This document shows, in pieces, positions 26,342 through 34,390 of a stretch of DNA of 64,000 nucleotides. The notes beneath the pieces were generated by a model. It saw only the letters and a list, made by a program, of their open reading frames with translations, ran no database searches and was not told where the DNA came from. The first letter of the stretch is position 1. Each line of letters opens with the position of its first letter. Both the position numbers and the translations under genes were made by a program. This DNA is from Motiliproteus coralliicola (GTDB lineage Bacteria > Pseudomonadota > Gammaproteobacteria > Pseudomonadales > Balneatricaceae): contig NZ_QQOH01000005.1 in assembly GCF_003345655.1 (NCBI RefSeq), positions 62,001 to 126,000 of the forward strand, in the 5' to 3' direction.

Positions 26342-27295
26342 ATGGCCGTCGCCGAGTTTGACCTGATCAAGCGCTTCTTCGCGTCCCTGCCTCAGCATGG
26401 ACGCGGCGTTGGTCTGGGTATCGGTGACGACTGCGCGCTGCTAGAAGTCCCGGAGGGCCAACAACTGGCGGTATCGATCGATACCCTGGTCGAAGGTACC
26501 CATTTCCTTCCCGGTATTCCCGCCGAGCAACTGGCTTATCGTGCTCTGGGCGCTTGCGTCAGTGATCTGGCCGCGATGGGCGCCGAGCCGGCTTGGCTGA
26601 CCTTGGCGCTGACGTTGCCCGAATCCGATTCCGACTGGCTGGAAGGCTTCAGTCGTGGACTGGGTGAGGGAATGGCCCAGTATGGCCTGAGCCTAGTTGG
26701 CGGCGACACCACCCGGGGCCATCGGGCTCTAAGTCTGCAGGTTCACGGTTGGGTCCCTAAAGGGCAGGCCTTGACACGCCGAGGCGCACAGCCCGGTGAC
26801 AGCATCTGGGTCAGCGGTACCCTGGGTGATGCGATGGCCGGGTTGGATCAGCTCCAAACCCAGGCAGATCCGGATCCGTATCTACTTGGACGGTTCTATC
26901 GCCCCAGTGCTCGGATCGAGTTGGGGTTGGCGCTGCGAGAGATTGCCAGCGCGGCGTTGGATATCTCCGATGGTCTACTGGCTGATCTGAACCACTTGCT
27001 GCAGCATCAGGACCTGGGTGCCGAGCTGCAGTTGGCGCAGATTCCACTCTCCGAGGTCCTGCTGGATCGGTATTCGGAGCAACAGGCGTTGAACTGGGCG
27101 CTGGGCGGTGGCGAGGACTTCGAACTCTGTTTCTGTGTGCCCGCGAATCGACGCCAGCAGTGGTTGGAAAAACTGCCTGGCTTGAGTGTTTCTTGCCGAG
27201 AAATTGGCGCTATTTGTCGTGAACCTGGTCTGATCGGGGTCGATCAGCAGGGGAACCGGCGACCAATGGCAGCCAGTGGCTACCAGCATTTTTAG
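26342..27295 (+). CDS. thiL: Thiamine-monophosphate kinase
   Basis: A 317-residue enzyme phosphorylating thiamine monophosphate to the active diphosphate. The N-terminal GIGDDCALLEVP, the VEGTHF and SDLAAMGAEP blocks, GGDTTRG, and the C-terminal ALDISDGLLADL and GGGEDFELCF motifs are the ThiL/PurM-like ATP and Mg sites. The length is normal. It starts ten bases after nusB. The 164-base gap to pgpA contains a run of hairpins rather than the usual tight junction. Confidence 0.96.
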   Translation: MAVAEFDLIKRFFASLPQHGRGVGLGIGDDCALLEVPEGQQLAVSIDTLVEGTHFLPGIPAEQLAYRALGACVSDLAAMGAEPAWLTLALTLPESDSDWLEGFSRGLGEGMAQYGLSLVGGDTTRGHRALSLQVHGWVPKGQALTRRGAQPGDSIWVSGTLGDAMAGLDQLQTQADPDPYLLGRFYRPSARIELGLALREIASAALDISDGLLADLNHLLQHQDLGAELQLAQIPLSEVLLDRYSEQQALNWALGGGEDFELCFCVPANRRQQWLEKLPGLSVSCREIGAICREPGLIGVDQQGNRRPMAASGYQHF

Positions 27296-27430
27296 TAACC
27301 CGGCAATGAAATTGCGGGGTTACTTGAGTCGTATAGGGACGTACGACCGAGGCGGTAAGCCTCGCGAGACAAGGGCGGACAGGCGCCGACCTTGTCGTCA
27401 ACAACATACCGCAGGAACCGGTATGTTGTT
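27296..27430 (+). other. Run of five hairpins between thiL and pgpA
   Basis: Consecutive inverted repeats fill this spacer. TAACCCGGCAAT pairs with 27311-27322 (one mismatch). GTCGTA/TACGAC is 27328-27333 with 27342-27347. CGAGGC/GCCTCG is 27348-27353 with 27359-27364, with a GGTAA loop. GACAAGG/CCTTGTC is 27368-27374 with 27390-27396. AACAACATACCG/CGGTATGTTGTT is 27400-27411 with 27419-27430. It may be a structured mRNA leader, an attenuator or a small RNA; no known family was recognised. Confidence 0.6.
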
Positions 27431-27459
27431 CCAGGTTAATAGCTTATCGAGGGTCCGAG

Positions 27460-27933
27460 ATGTCACTGCCAAAACCCAACTGGGGTAATCCAGTTCATCT
27501 GGCAGCATTCGGCTTCGGTAGCGGCGCGCCCAAGCGAGCCCCGGGAACCTGGGGTACGTTGGCGGCCATCATTCCTTATCTGTTTCTTCGAGAACTACCG
27601 CTTGAGGCTTACCTAGCGGTGATCGTGCTGGCCTTTGTGGTCGGTATCTATCTGTGTGGTCAGACCTCTCGGGACCTGGGGGTTCACGATCACGGCGGCA
27701 TTGTCTGGGATGAGTTTGTCGGACTGTGGATCACCCTGATTCTGGTACCGCCGGGCTGGGGCTGGCTACTGCTGGGCTTCGTTCTGTTCCGGTTGTTCGA
27801 TATCGTCAAACCCCAACCGATCCGCTGGGCGGACAAGCGAGTTTCCGGCGGCTTCGGCATCATGATCGATGATGTCTTGGCGGGTATTTACGCTTGGTTG
27901 GTGCTGCAGCTGATCATCCACTGGGTCGGCTGA
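27460..27933 (+). CDS. pgpA: Phosphatidylglycerophosphatase A
   Basis: A 157-residue inner-membrane lipid phosphatase that converts phosphatidylglycerol phosphate to phosphatidylglycerol. GSGAPKRAPGTWGTLAA near the N-terminus, the VWDEFVG catalytic acidic motif, FRLFDIVKPQPIRWAD, and a final GGFGIMIDDVLAG block with a membrane helix are all family signatures. Standard size. It is the last gene of the nrdR-to-pgpA run; in Pseudomonas relatives ribA follows close by, but here about 27 kb intervenes. Confidence 0.96.
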   Translation: MSLPKPNWGNPVHLAAFGFGSGAPKRAPGTWGTLAAIIPYLFLRELPLEAYLAVIVLAFVVGIYLCGQTSRDLGVHDHGGIVWDEFVGLWITLILVPPGWGWLLLGFVLFRLFDIVKPQPIRWADKRVSGGFGIMIDDVLAGIYAWLVLQLIIHWVG

Positions 27934-27960
27934 ACCGTAACAGCTGCCTAGTAAATGTAT

Positions 27961-28040
27961 CGATAATCTCTATCATTTGCGTTACAAAACAACGACTTAG
28001 ACTATTTTTTAGCGGCTTGTCTGTCGTGCTGATCTATAAT
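27961..28040 (+). promoter_or_regulatory. Fur-box-like dyad and promoter before the 74-residue membrane protein
   Basis: CGATAATCTCTATCA (27961-27975) matches TGATAAT-N-ATTATCA at 11 of 14 positions and is flanked by ATTTGC, as in many Fur boxes. TTGCGT (27977-27982) and GACTAT (28000-28005) give a possible 17-bp-spaced promoter adjoining the box. A second -10-like TATAAT is at 28035-28040. Iron repression of the downstream gene is inferred, not shown. Confidence 0.45.
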
Positions 28041-28073
28041 CCCGCCATAGCCTGACTGATTGATGGGGCGTCT

Positions 28074-28298
28074 ATGCTGGGACTTGGCTTTGTTATCAAC
28101 CTGTTGAAGTTGTATACCGGTTACGCTTTTGTGGTCGCTTTTCTGCTGCAGAGTGGTGTGACGCTGCTGTTGGCGATGCTGGCTTTCTTCGTACTTTCTT
28201 TATTGCGTCAGCGGCAAATTCAATCTCGAATGCGGCGACAATCGGCTGTCGTACAGGTCAAGCCCGGTCCAATCTATTACCCGCGTTTTAATCGTTAA
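28074..28298 (+). CDS. Small hydrophobic membrane protein, unknown function
   Basis: A 74-residue protein. Two hydrophobic segments (about 4-28 and 29-46) are followed by a basic stretch with RQRQIQSRMRRQ and a tail ending GPIYYPRFNR. Positive charge after the second helix suggests both ends are cytoplasmic or a hairpin topology. I do not recognise the family. Its frame is bracketed by a promoter with a Fur-like dyad and a strong terminator, which makes it a real independent gene rather than a chance frame. Confidence 0.65.
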   Translation: MLGLGFVINLLKLYTGYAFVVAFLLQSGVTLLLAMLAFFVLSLLRQRQIQSRMRRQSAVVQVKPGPIYYPRFNR

Positions 28299-28308
28299 TC
28301 GGGCCAAA

Positions 28309-28352
28309 AAAAAACCGGTGTGGGCTGTGCTGATGCCGACACCGGTTTTTAT
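28309..28352. terminator. Bidirectional rho-independent terminator
   Basis: AAAAACCGGTGT pairs with ACACCGGTTTTT (28339-28350) across a loop of about 18 bases. A/T tracts lie on both sides. It can end the 74-residue protein gene (plus) and the prepilin operon (minus), which converge here. Confidence 0.88.
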
Positions 28353-28366
28353 TGTCTCGCCACTAG

Positions 28367-29278
28367 CTAGTTAATTGTTACTTCCAGCCCTTTCGCTCCA
28401 AGGGTGAAGAGATTATGGGCCACAACTGCCGATCCTATAGCTGCACTCGCAGTATACGAGGTTGCGGCGCTACAATTAGATGCCAGATTGGGCATTTTAC
28501 TAACAGCGGTGATTTGAACGATTCCGAAAACATCGGTCGCGCTGATGGTGGCTGCTGATGTGGTTCCAGATACTCCGCCAGGTGCAATGTAATCAAAACA
28601 AAACAAGTTTGGATCATGACTGGAGTTATTGGTGATAGTGATACTTACCTCACGACCAGCATATTGGTTGCTGTAGATTACACGCTTATTTGAAGGATTG
28701 TCCTCGTAGGATCTGTCCATGGTATTGGATGAACTAGCGCCGCTTGCACCATTCATGCCTAGGCTTATGATTTCAATATCACTACCAGTAGCGGCACTCA
28801 CAAACCAACCGAAGTTATAAGGATCAGGGGTAACAGTGCTATCGTCATAATTGGTATTGTTTCCCCAGCCATCGGTAAAGGATTCATTTAAGTCAGTAAT
28901 CGGAAGATAGGGGCCTTTCCAATTATCAGATGCTTCATACCAATCATCGCTTCCGCAATCGGTTTTAGTGGTTTTGGTGATATCGGTGGTGCAGTATTCC
29001 GCATTGCTAACCAACTGGCGTAGCTGGGTTGGCACTCTGCCTGTATCGGCAATAAAACCGCTAAATACCGGCTGTCCATTTAGACTACGGGAGCTGTCAC
29101 CGATAATCGCATAACGGATCTGCTCCAACCGTAGTTTGGTGGTGTCGAAGCGCTGCTGATTGGTCTGATTGACCATAAAATCGGTGGCCATGGCGGTGAT
29201 CAAGCCCAGTACGCCGACCACGACAATCAGTTCCAGCAGGGTAAAACCACGCTGATTCGGTTTGCTGTTGTTGTGCAT
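28367..29278 (-). CDS. Large type IV prepilin-like protein
   Basis: A 303-residue protein with a short basic leader. The prepilin peptidase site RG|FTLLEL cuts after Gly11 and leaves Glu at +5, then a hydrophobic helix. The ~270-residue exported domain has cysteines at about 92, 104, 229 and 271 and Asn/Thr/Ser-rich loops. It is larger than typical major pilins (140-180) and has no match I recognise; a minor pilin or tip protein is plausible. By eye the gene is more AT-rich than its neighbours. It is the last gene of the minus-strand pilus cluster; its ATG overlaps the stop of the upstream prepilin gene. Confidence 0.85.
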   Translation of the reverse strand: MHNNSKPNQRGFTLLELIVVVGVLGLITAMATDFMVNQTNQQRFDTTKLRLEQIRYAIIGDSSRSLNGQPVFSGFIADTGRVPTQLRQLVSNAEYCTTDITKTTKTDCGSDDWYEASDNWKGPYLPITDLNESFTDGWGNNTNYDDSTVTPDPYNFGWFVSAATGSDIEIISLGMNGASGASSSNTMDRSYEDNPSNKRVIYSNQYAGREVSITITNNSSHDPNLFCFDYIAPGGVSGTTSAATISATDVFGIVQITAVSKMPNLASNCSAATSYTASAAIGSAVVAHNLFTLGAKGLEVTIN

Positions 29279-30054
29279 TAGTTAACCCCCAGAATTCTAA
29301 CTACATCGTCGCCATTGCCATCTTCGTATTCGCCGTCAGGTCCGGCGCTGAGCAGAGCTATGCATCCACTTGCGGAGGTGCATTGCGGGAAATTGCCGTT
29401 TACGAACTGAGTGTCGTAAAGATAGGGCTGCCCCGGCGCATTTCGCCCCACCCAAAAACCGTCCTTATAGACAACAAAGCAGCTATCGGCGCTGGTGTAG
29501 GTGCGGTTACGTTCGAAAGGATCACCTAGTGCGATAATTGCGGTACTGTCTTGCTTGCGATTGGCGTTGATTCCGAAAATGTCGAGCGAACCTACTCCTG
29601 TATCTAGTTCACAGTTGCTGTCATTGGCGACCGTTCCGGGAGGGTCGATACGCAGTCTTTTAATACTGTCGTTGCTTAAATAGGGGCCGTTCCAGCCTCG
29701 GTTGGAATTGATGTTCCAAGGCGACTGTAGGTCGCCATCTGGAGTACTGCTAGCGACTGTGCCTTCATCACGTGGTTTGATAAATAGGAAACCCAGATCA
29801 GCTTTATCCACATTTGTCGTATTGGCGGCGGTACTGGCGAATAAACCTCCTTGCTCGGGGAAGTAACCAGTATCCCGTTTGAACTGATAAATCGCGCTGG
29901 CGATCTGCTTCATTTCGGTAACGACCAGCTCTTCGCGGGCACGTTGGTCATAACCCCCGACGGCGACCACGGCGACAGTCGCCATGGCGGCTAGCACCGA
30001 GACCACCACCAGTAGTTCGATCAGGGTAAAGCCCTGCTGTTGTTTGTTGTGCAT
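29278..30054 (-). CDS. Type IV prepilin / GspG-like pseudopilin
   Basis: A 258-residue prepilin. The leader is MHNKQQQG with cleavage before FTLIELLVVV and Glu at +5. After the N-terminal helix, EMKQIASAIYQFKRDTGYFPEQ resembles the GspG/type II major pseudopilin signature. GSLDIFGINANRKQ, GDPFERNR and DGEYEDGNGDDVVRI near the end recall the GspG C-terminal Ca-site region. An insertion makes it about 110 residues longer than GspG. It overlaps the downstream prepilin gene by one base and starts three bases after the second ATPase gene. Confidence 0.87.
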   Translation of the reverse strand: MHNKQQQGFTLIELLVVVSVLAAMATVAVVAVGGYDQRAREELVVTEMKQIASAIYQFKRDTGYFPEQGGLFASTAANTTNVDKADLGFLFIKPRDEGTVASSTPDGDLQSPWNINSNRGWNGPYLSNDSIKRLRIDPPGTVANDSNCELDTGVGSLDIFGINANRKQDSTAIIALGDPFERNRTYTSADSCFVVYKDGFWVGRNAPGQPYLYDTQFVNGNFPQCTSASGCIALLSAGPDGEYEDGNGDDVVRILGVN

Positions 30055-30057
30055 GTT

Positions 30058-31428
30058 TCAGACTCCCAGCGGCTGTTCGGTTGTCGGCTCGACCAGGCTG
30101 TCGGGCGCTGGATGGATATCGAAGTCGATCGCATCCCGTTGCTTTGTCGGATGACCGTCGCGTAGAGGGATTGGAAGCAATCCCAGTACCCGTTCGACTT
30201 CGTCGATATCGGTGATACCGGCTTTGACGTGCTCCAGTGCGCTGCGGCGCATATCCTGAACACCCCGCTGTTCCAGATAAGCCTCGATATCGGCATCACT
30301 GGCACCTTCAGCGATGGTGCGGGCCAGGCCGTCATCGACCGGCATCACCTGAAACACGCCGATCCGGCCTTTGTAACCGGTCTGGTTGTTGCCCGGCTTG
30401 GCCCGGTAGAGCGTCAGGCCGTTGATCTCTTCATCCTTGAAACCCAGTGCCAGCAAACGCTCACGGGGAACGGCGATCTGTTCGCGGTTGTCGGGATCCA
30501 GGCGTCGCAACAGCCGCTGACTGATCACCAGCGTGACGGTGGAGGCAATATCGTAGGGATCGACCCCGAGGTTGCGCAGCCGTGGTACCGCCTTGGGGGC
30601 GGTATTGGCGTGTAGGGTCGAGAGCACCAGGTGGCCGGTATGGGCGGCCTTGATGGCGGTGTCGATGGTCTCCCGATCACGCATCTCACCGAGCATGATC
30701 ACGTCGGGATCCTGACGCATGATGGTTCGGGCTGCCTCGGTAAAGTTGACCCGCTCGCCGATGTTGATCTGGTTGACCCCGGCCAGGTCGATCTCGACCG
30801 GATCCTCCAAGGTGTAGATATTGCGAGGCTGCTGGCTGATATGTTTGATCAGGGTGTAGAGCGACACGGTCTTGCCGCTGCCGGTCGGGCCGGTTACCAA
30901 CACCATGCCCTGCAGCCGGTTGATCGCATCGAGAATCGGCGCCGCCTGCTGTGGGGTCAGTCCCAGCTTGTCCAGTTCCAACATCTGCTCGGGTAGATAG
31001 AGCAGTCGCAGCACGATGGTCTCGCCGTGCATGGTCGGCAGTACCGAGCAGCGAAAATCCAATCCGTTATTGGCATCGATCTGCATTCGGAAGCGACCAC
31101 CCTGGGCGATCCGCTGCTCGGAGATATCCAGGCCGGCGATCACTTTCAGACGGGTGGCGACCAGATGGCCGAAGCCGCGCGGCATATCGGCGATATCGCG
31201 CATCACGCCGTCGACCCGAAAGCGGATCCGGTAGAAATCGGCGTAGGGCTCGAAGTGAATATCCGAGGCACCCAGCTCGATGGAGTTGGCCAGGGTACGG
31301 TTGAGGTAGCGCGGAACGCTGAGTTCATCCAGCGTATCGGCAGCCGCGCCGGTATCGATCCCGGTTTCTTCCGAGGCGAAGCTCAGTTCATCGGGATTGA
31401 GTTTGATATCGTTGAGTGCGAGTTTCAT
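30058..31428 (-). CDS. Second GspE/PilB-like ATPase, short form without zinc motif
   Basis: A 456-residue secretion ATPase. The N2-type domain (YLNRTLANSIELGASDIHFEP) is followed by Walker A GPTGSGKT, the Asp box LEDPVE, Walker B IMLGEMRDRET and a His box TGHLVLSTLHAN. It lacks the tetracysteine zinc module of PilB/GspE and has no full N1 domain, so it differs clearly from the 533-residue ATPase two genes upstream. It probably powers polymerisation or a specialised step. The C-terminal tail (about 400-456) is unusual and Pro/Glu-rich. Confidence 0.9.
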   Translation of the reverse strand: MKLALNDIKLNPDELSFASEETGIDTGAAADTLDELSVPRYLNRTLANSIELGASDIHFEPYADFYRIRFRVDGVMRDIADMPRGFGHLVATRLKVIAGLDISEQRIAQGGRFRMQIDANNGLDFRCSVLPTMHGETIVLRLLYLPEQMLELDKLGLTPQQAAPILDAINRLQGMVLVTGPTGSGKTVSLYTLIKHISQQPRNIYTLEDPVEIDLAGVNQINIGERVNFTEAARTIMRQDPDVIMLGEMRDRETIDTAIKAAHTGHLVLSTLHANTAPKAVPRLRNLGVDPYDIASTVTLVISQRLLRRLDPDNREQIAVPRERLLALGFKDEEINGLTLYRAKPGNNQTGYKGRIGVFQVMPVDDGLARTIAEGASDADIEAYLEQRGVQDMRRSALEHVKAGITDIDEVERVLGLLPIPLRDGHPTKQRDAIDFDIHPAPDSLVEPTTEQPLGV

Positions 31429-31447
31429 GGCTGATTCCTTATCTTCT

Positions 31448-32659
31448 CTATCCCGCAGAGACCTGCATCATGGCTTTGAAGAAGCCGATATAAACGAACG
31501 CGACCATGCCGCCGATCACCAGGGTCATCGCCGGCTCGATCATGCCCATCATCTTCTTGATCCGGATTTCGGACTGGGACTGGTAGAACTTGCCCAGCTC
31601 GGTCATCACGTGTTCCAGCTCGCCGCTGCGCTCGCCGATGCCGGTCATATGCTGGACCATGATCGGGATATGGGATTGGCGCAGGCCGTAGGCCAGGCTA
31701 TGGCCGGACAGGATCTCCTTGGCGGCATGCTCGAAACAGAGCTCCAACCGACGGTTGCCCAGCACACCGCTGATAACCCGCAGTGATTCCAGTACGGTCA
31801 GACCGCTGCCCAATAGCATCGACAGGGTCCAGCCCATCTGGGCCATGCCGCTGGTGCGGATACTGGTGCCAATCACCGGCAGATTCAGCAGCACGCGATC
31901 GATCACCGCCTTGCCGGGACCGGTGGTGTAGGCCACCAGAGTTAAGAAGACCGCCGCCAGCAGACCACTGCCGACGTAGGGGCCGTAATCGATCAGCCAG
32001 GCGGAGGTATCGAGCATCGCCTGGGAGATCGGTGGCAGCTGCTGGGACTTGCCTTCAAGCAGCTTGGCGAACTTGGGTACGATGCCGACCGCCAGGCCGA
32101 TAAAGACGCCGAACGCGACCAACAACAGGATCGCCGGGTAGGTCATGCTGGAGATCAACTGACGCTTCACCGCGGCGCTGCGCTCGAGGTTCTCGGCAAG
32201 GCGTTCCAGTGTCGATTGCAGCTCACCGGAGATCTCGGCGGTGGCGATCAGCTTGGCGGCGACCGGCGGGAACACCCGGCCCTGAGCCTCAACCGCGACC
32301 GCAAAGCTGCTGCCGGATTGGATCCGCATCAGCATGTTCTGAATCGCTTTTTGCAGATCGCGCTTCTGACACATCTCCGAGGAGATCTCCAGCGCTTGAG
32401 TCAGGGTGTTGCCGGAGCGCAGCATCAGGGCCAGCTGCCGGAAAAACAGCACCTTGTCGATCGCCTTGGCGCTGGTGTAGCGGCTCAGGCTGAATCTGCC
32501 CAATACCGCCAGCGGGTTGACGCCGACTTTGCGAATTTTCTTGAGGCTACCGTACTGACTCCGAAGCTTGGCGCTGGCCTGATTGATATCTTCGGCTTCA
32601 ATGGTGCCGTTGACCTCTTTACCCTGTGGGTTCAGGGCGGTGTATTTAAACGTCGCCAT
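31448..32659 (-). CDS. GspF/PilC-family inner-membrane platform protein
   Basis: A 403-residue protein with two repeated GspF domains (about 65-190 and 270-395). Each has the LRSGNTLTQALE or LGSGLTVLESLRV style motif and membrane helices near 170, 215 and 375. The N-terminal FKYTALNPQGKEVNGTIEAED is typical of GspF/PilC. It links the cytoplasmic ATPases to the pilin assembly site. It lies between the two PilB-like ATPase genes. Confidence 0.95.
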   Translation of the reverse strand: MATFKYTALNPQGKEVNGTIEAEDINQASAKLRSQYGSLKKIRKVGVNPLAVLGRFSLSRYTSAKAIDKVLFFRQLALMLRSGNTLTQALEISSEMCQKRDLQKAIQNMLMRIQSGSSFAVAVEAQGRVFPPVAAKLIATAEISGELQSTLERLAENLERSAAVKRQLISSMTYPAILLLVAFGVFIGLAVGIVPKFAKLLEGKSQQLPPISQAMLDTSAWLIDYGPYVGSGLLAAVFLTLVAYTTGPGKAVIDRVLLNLPVIGTSIRTSGMAQMGWTLSMLLGSGLTVLESLRVISGVLGNRRLELCFEHAAKEILSGHSLAYGLRQSHIPIMVQHMTGIGERSGELEHVMTELGKFYQSQSEIRIKKMMGMIEPAMTLVIGGMVAFVYIGFFKAMMQVSAG

Positions 32660-32787
32660 CTGGGGGTCCTATTGATTGATATTGGGATTCAAATTAAAAA
32701 CTAAGCAATAATCATTACTGTTATTTGGGTGAAGCCTGCTGTCATCGATCTGCTCTCCTGAATTGCGCTTGCTCGATTATTGGGTAG

Positions 32788-34389
32788 TTAACGGGTCTGG
32801 TAGATCAGCAGGGCTTCCTGCAGGCTGGTGGTCCCTTCGAGCACTTTATCGCGGGCATCCTGCCACAGGGTGCTGAGCAGCCCGGCCTGTTGGGCGTAGC
32901 GCTTCATCGCATCGTCACCGGCCCCTTCGTGGATCAGCTGTTCCAGTTGCTCGTCCAGCCACAGGGTTTCGTAGATACCAACCCGGCCGCTGTAGCCGGA
33001 ACCCAGGCAGTGGGAGCAGCCTCTGCCCCGCTGCAGTTGGGTCGGCTGATCAAGCTCCAGCAGGGCCAGTTCGCGGGCATCGGCCGGGTAGCTTTCCTTG
33101 CAGTGGCGGCAGATGCGGCGCAGCAGGCGCTGGGCCAGTACTCCCACTAGGGTACTGGCGATCAGGTAGGCGGGGCAGCCGATATCGACCAGCCGGCTGA
33201 CTGCGGAGACGGCGTTGTTGGTGTGCAGCGTGGACAGCACCATATGGCCGGTCATCGCGGCACGGACGGCGGTTTCGGCGGTTTCGCCGTCACGGATCTC
33301 GCCGACCAGCATCACATCGGGATCGTGACGCAGGAAGGAGCGCAGTGCTTTGGCGAAGCTGACTTTTTCCGAGACCTGCACCTGGGAGATCCCGTCGACC
33401 ACCTGCTCGATCGGGTCTTCCACCGTCATGATATTGCGCTGGGAGGCATCCAGCTCTCGCAGCGAAGCATAGAGGGTTGTGCTCTTGCCGCTCCCGGTGG
33501 GGCCGGTAACCAGCACGATGCCGTAGGGCTTGTGGATCGCTTCGAGCATCGGCTCCAGCAGCGGTTGAGGCACGCCCAGTTGCGACAGACTCAGATCACC
33601 GGTGCTCTGGCCCAGGATCCGCAGAGTGGCGCGCTCGCCGAAGCGGGTCGGGATGGTCGCGACCCGCATTTCGATCTCTTCCAGCTCCGGCCAGCCTTCG
33701 ATGCGGTAGCTGAAGCCTCCGTCTTGGGCCATAAACTGCTCGGCGATATCGAGCCCGGACAGAACCTTGATCCGGCTGATCAGGGATTCGGCCAACTCCT
33801 TGCTGATCGGCCGCTCGTAAGGCTGCAGGCTGCCATCGACCCGCATCCGCAGTTGCATGCCATCCTCTTCGGCTTCGAAGTGCAGGTCGGTGGCCTGGAG
33901 CAGGTAGGCTTCCTTCATGATGTCGTTGAAGATCGAGATCGCATCGAGCCCGGCTTCATACTGCTTGAAATGGGCCCGCAGCACGGCTTCGATCATCAGC
34001 GGGTTGGCCATCGCCGTGCTGGAGGGGCGACCGAGGGTACGCTGGACGGTTTCCAGGCCGATCCGGTCGTCCGGGTCGGTGATCAGGGTCAGCAGCTCAC
34101 CGTCACGCTCGACCGGCAGAAACAGCCGCCGCAACAGCACCTGGGCATTGAACGCGTTTAACAGCTTGGGCCGAACCTCAATATCACGGCGCTCGTAAAA
34201 CGGCAGATTCCGGCTTTCAGCCAGGGCTCGGTACAACGCCGTTTGCGGCAGGCGCTTGTCGCGACAGATCAGTTCGGTCAACGGTAGGTTGCTACGTCTG
34301 GCTCGGGTCTTGAGCTGCGGTAGTTCGGCCAGTTCGATCAACCCGGCCTGGGAGGCGGCTTGGAGTAGCTGTTGTTCGAGGTTGGCCAT
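32788..34389 (-). CDS. GspE/PilB-like assembly ATPase with zinc module
   Basis: A 533-residue ATPase. The N-terminal region contains an N1/MshEN-like domain (about 15-140), then an N2 domain (LLQATDLHFEAEEDGMQLRM). Walker A is GPTGSGKST, the Asp box VEDPIEQVVDGI, Walker B VMLVGEIRDGET, and CRHCKES...CSHCLGSGY is the tetracysteine zinc module. This is the canonical extension motor of type IV pili or the GspE motor. Its stop-to-start gap to the pilT-like gene is one base. All motifs are intact. Confidence 0.95.
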   Translation of the reverse strand: MANLEQQLLQAASQAGLIELAELPQLKTRARRSNLPLTELICRDKRLPQTALYRALAESRNLPFYERRDIEVRPKLLNAFNAQVLLRRLFLPVERDGELLTLITDPDDRIGLETVQRTLGRPSSTAMANPLMIEAVLRAHFKQYEAGLDAISIFNDIMKEAYLLQATDLHFEAEEDGMQLRMRVDGSLQPYERPISKELAESLISRIKVLSGLDIAEQFMAQDGGFSYRIEGWPELEEIEMRVATIPTRFGERATLRILGQSTGDLSLSQLGVPQPLLEPMLEAIHKPYGIVLVTGPTGSGKSTTLYASLRELDASQRNIMTVEDPIEQVVDGISQVQVSEKVSFAKALRSFLRHDPDVMLVGEIRDGETAETAVRAAMTGHMVLSTLHTNNAVSAVSRLVDIGCPAYLIASTLVGVLAQRLLRRICRHCKESYPADARELALLELDQPTQLQRGRGCSHCLGSGYSGRVGIYETLWLDEQLEQLIHEGAGDDAMKRYAQQAGLLSTLWQDARDKVLEGTTSLQEALLIYQTR

Positions 34390-34390
34390 G

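Noticed and set aside
27296-27430. Integron attC site or CRISPR-like repeat array
   Set aside because: The stems differ in sequence, with no repeat-spacer regularity. There is no integrase or cas gene nearby.
32706-32720. Fur box between the GspF-like and GspE-like genes
   Set aside because: CAATAATCATTACTG matches the 7-1-7 Fur consensus at only about 9 of 14 positions, within chance for AT-rich spacer DNA.
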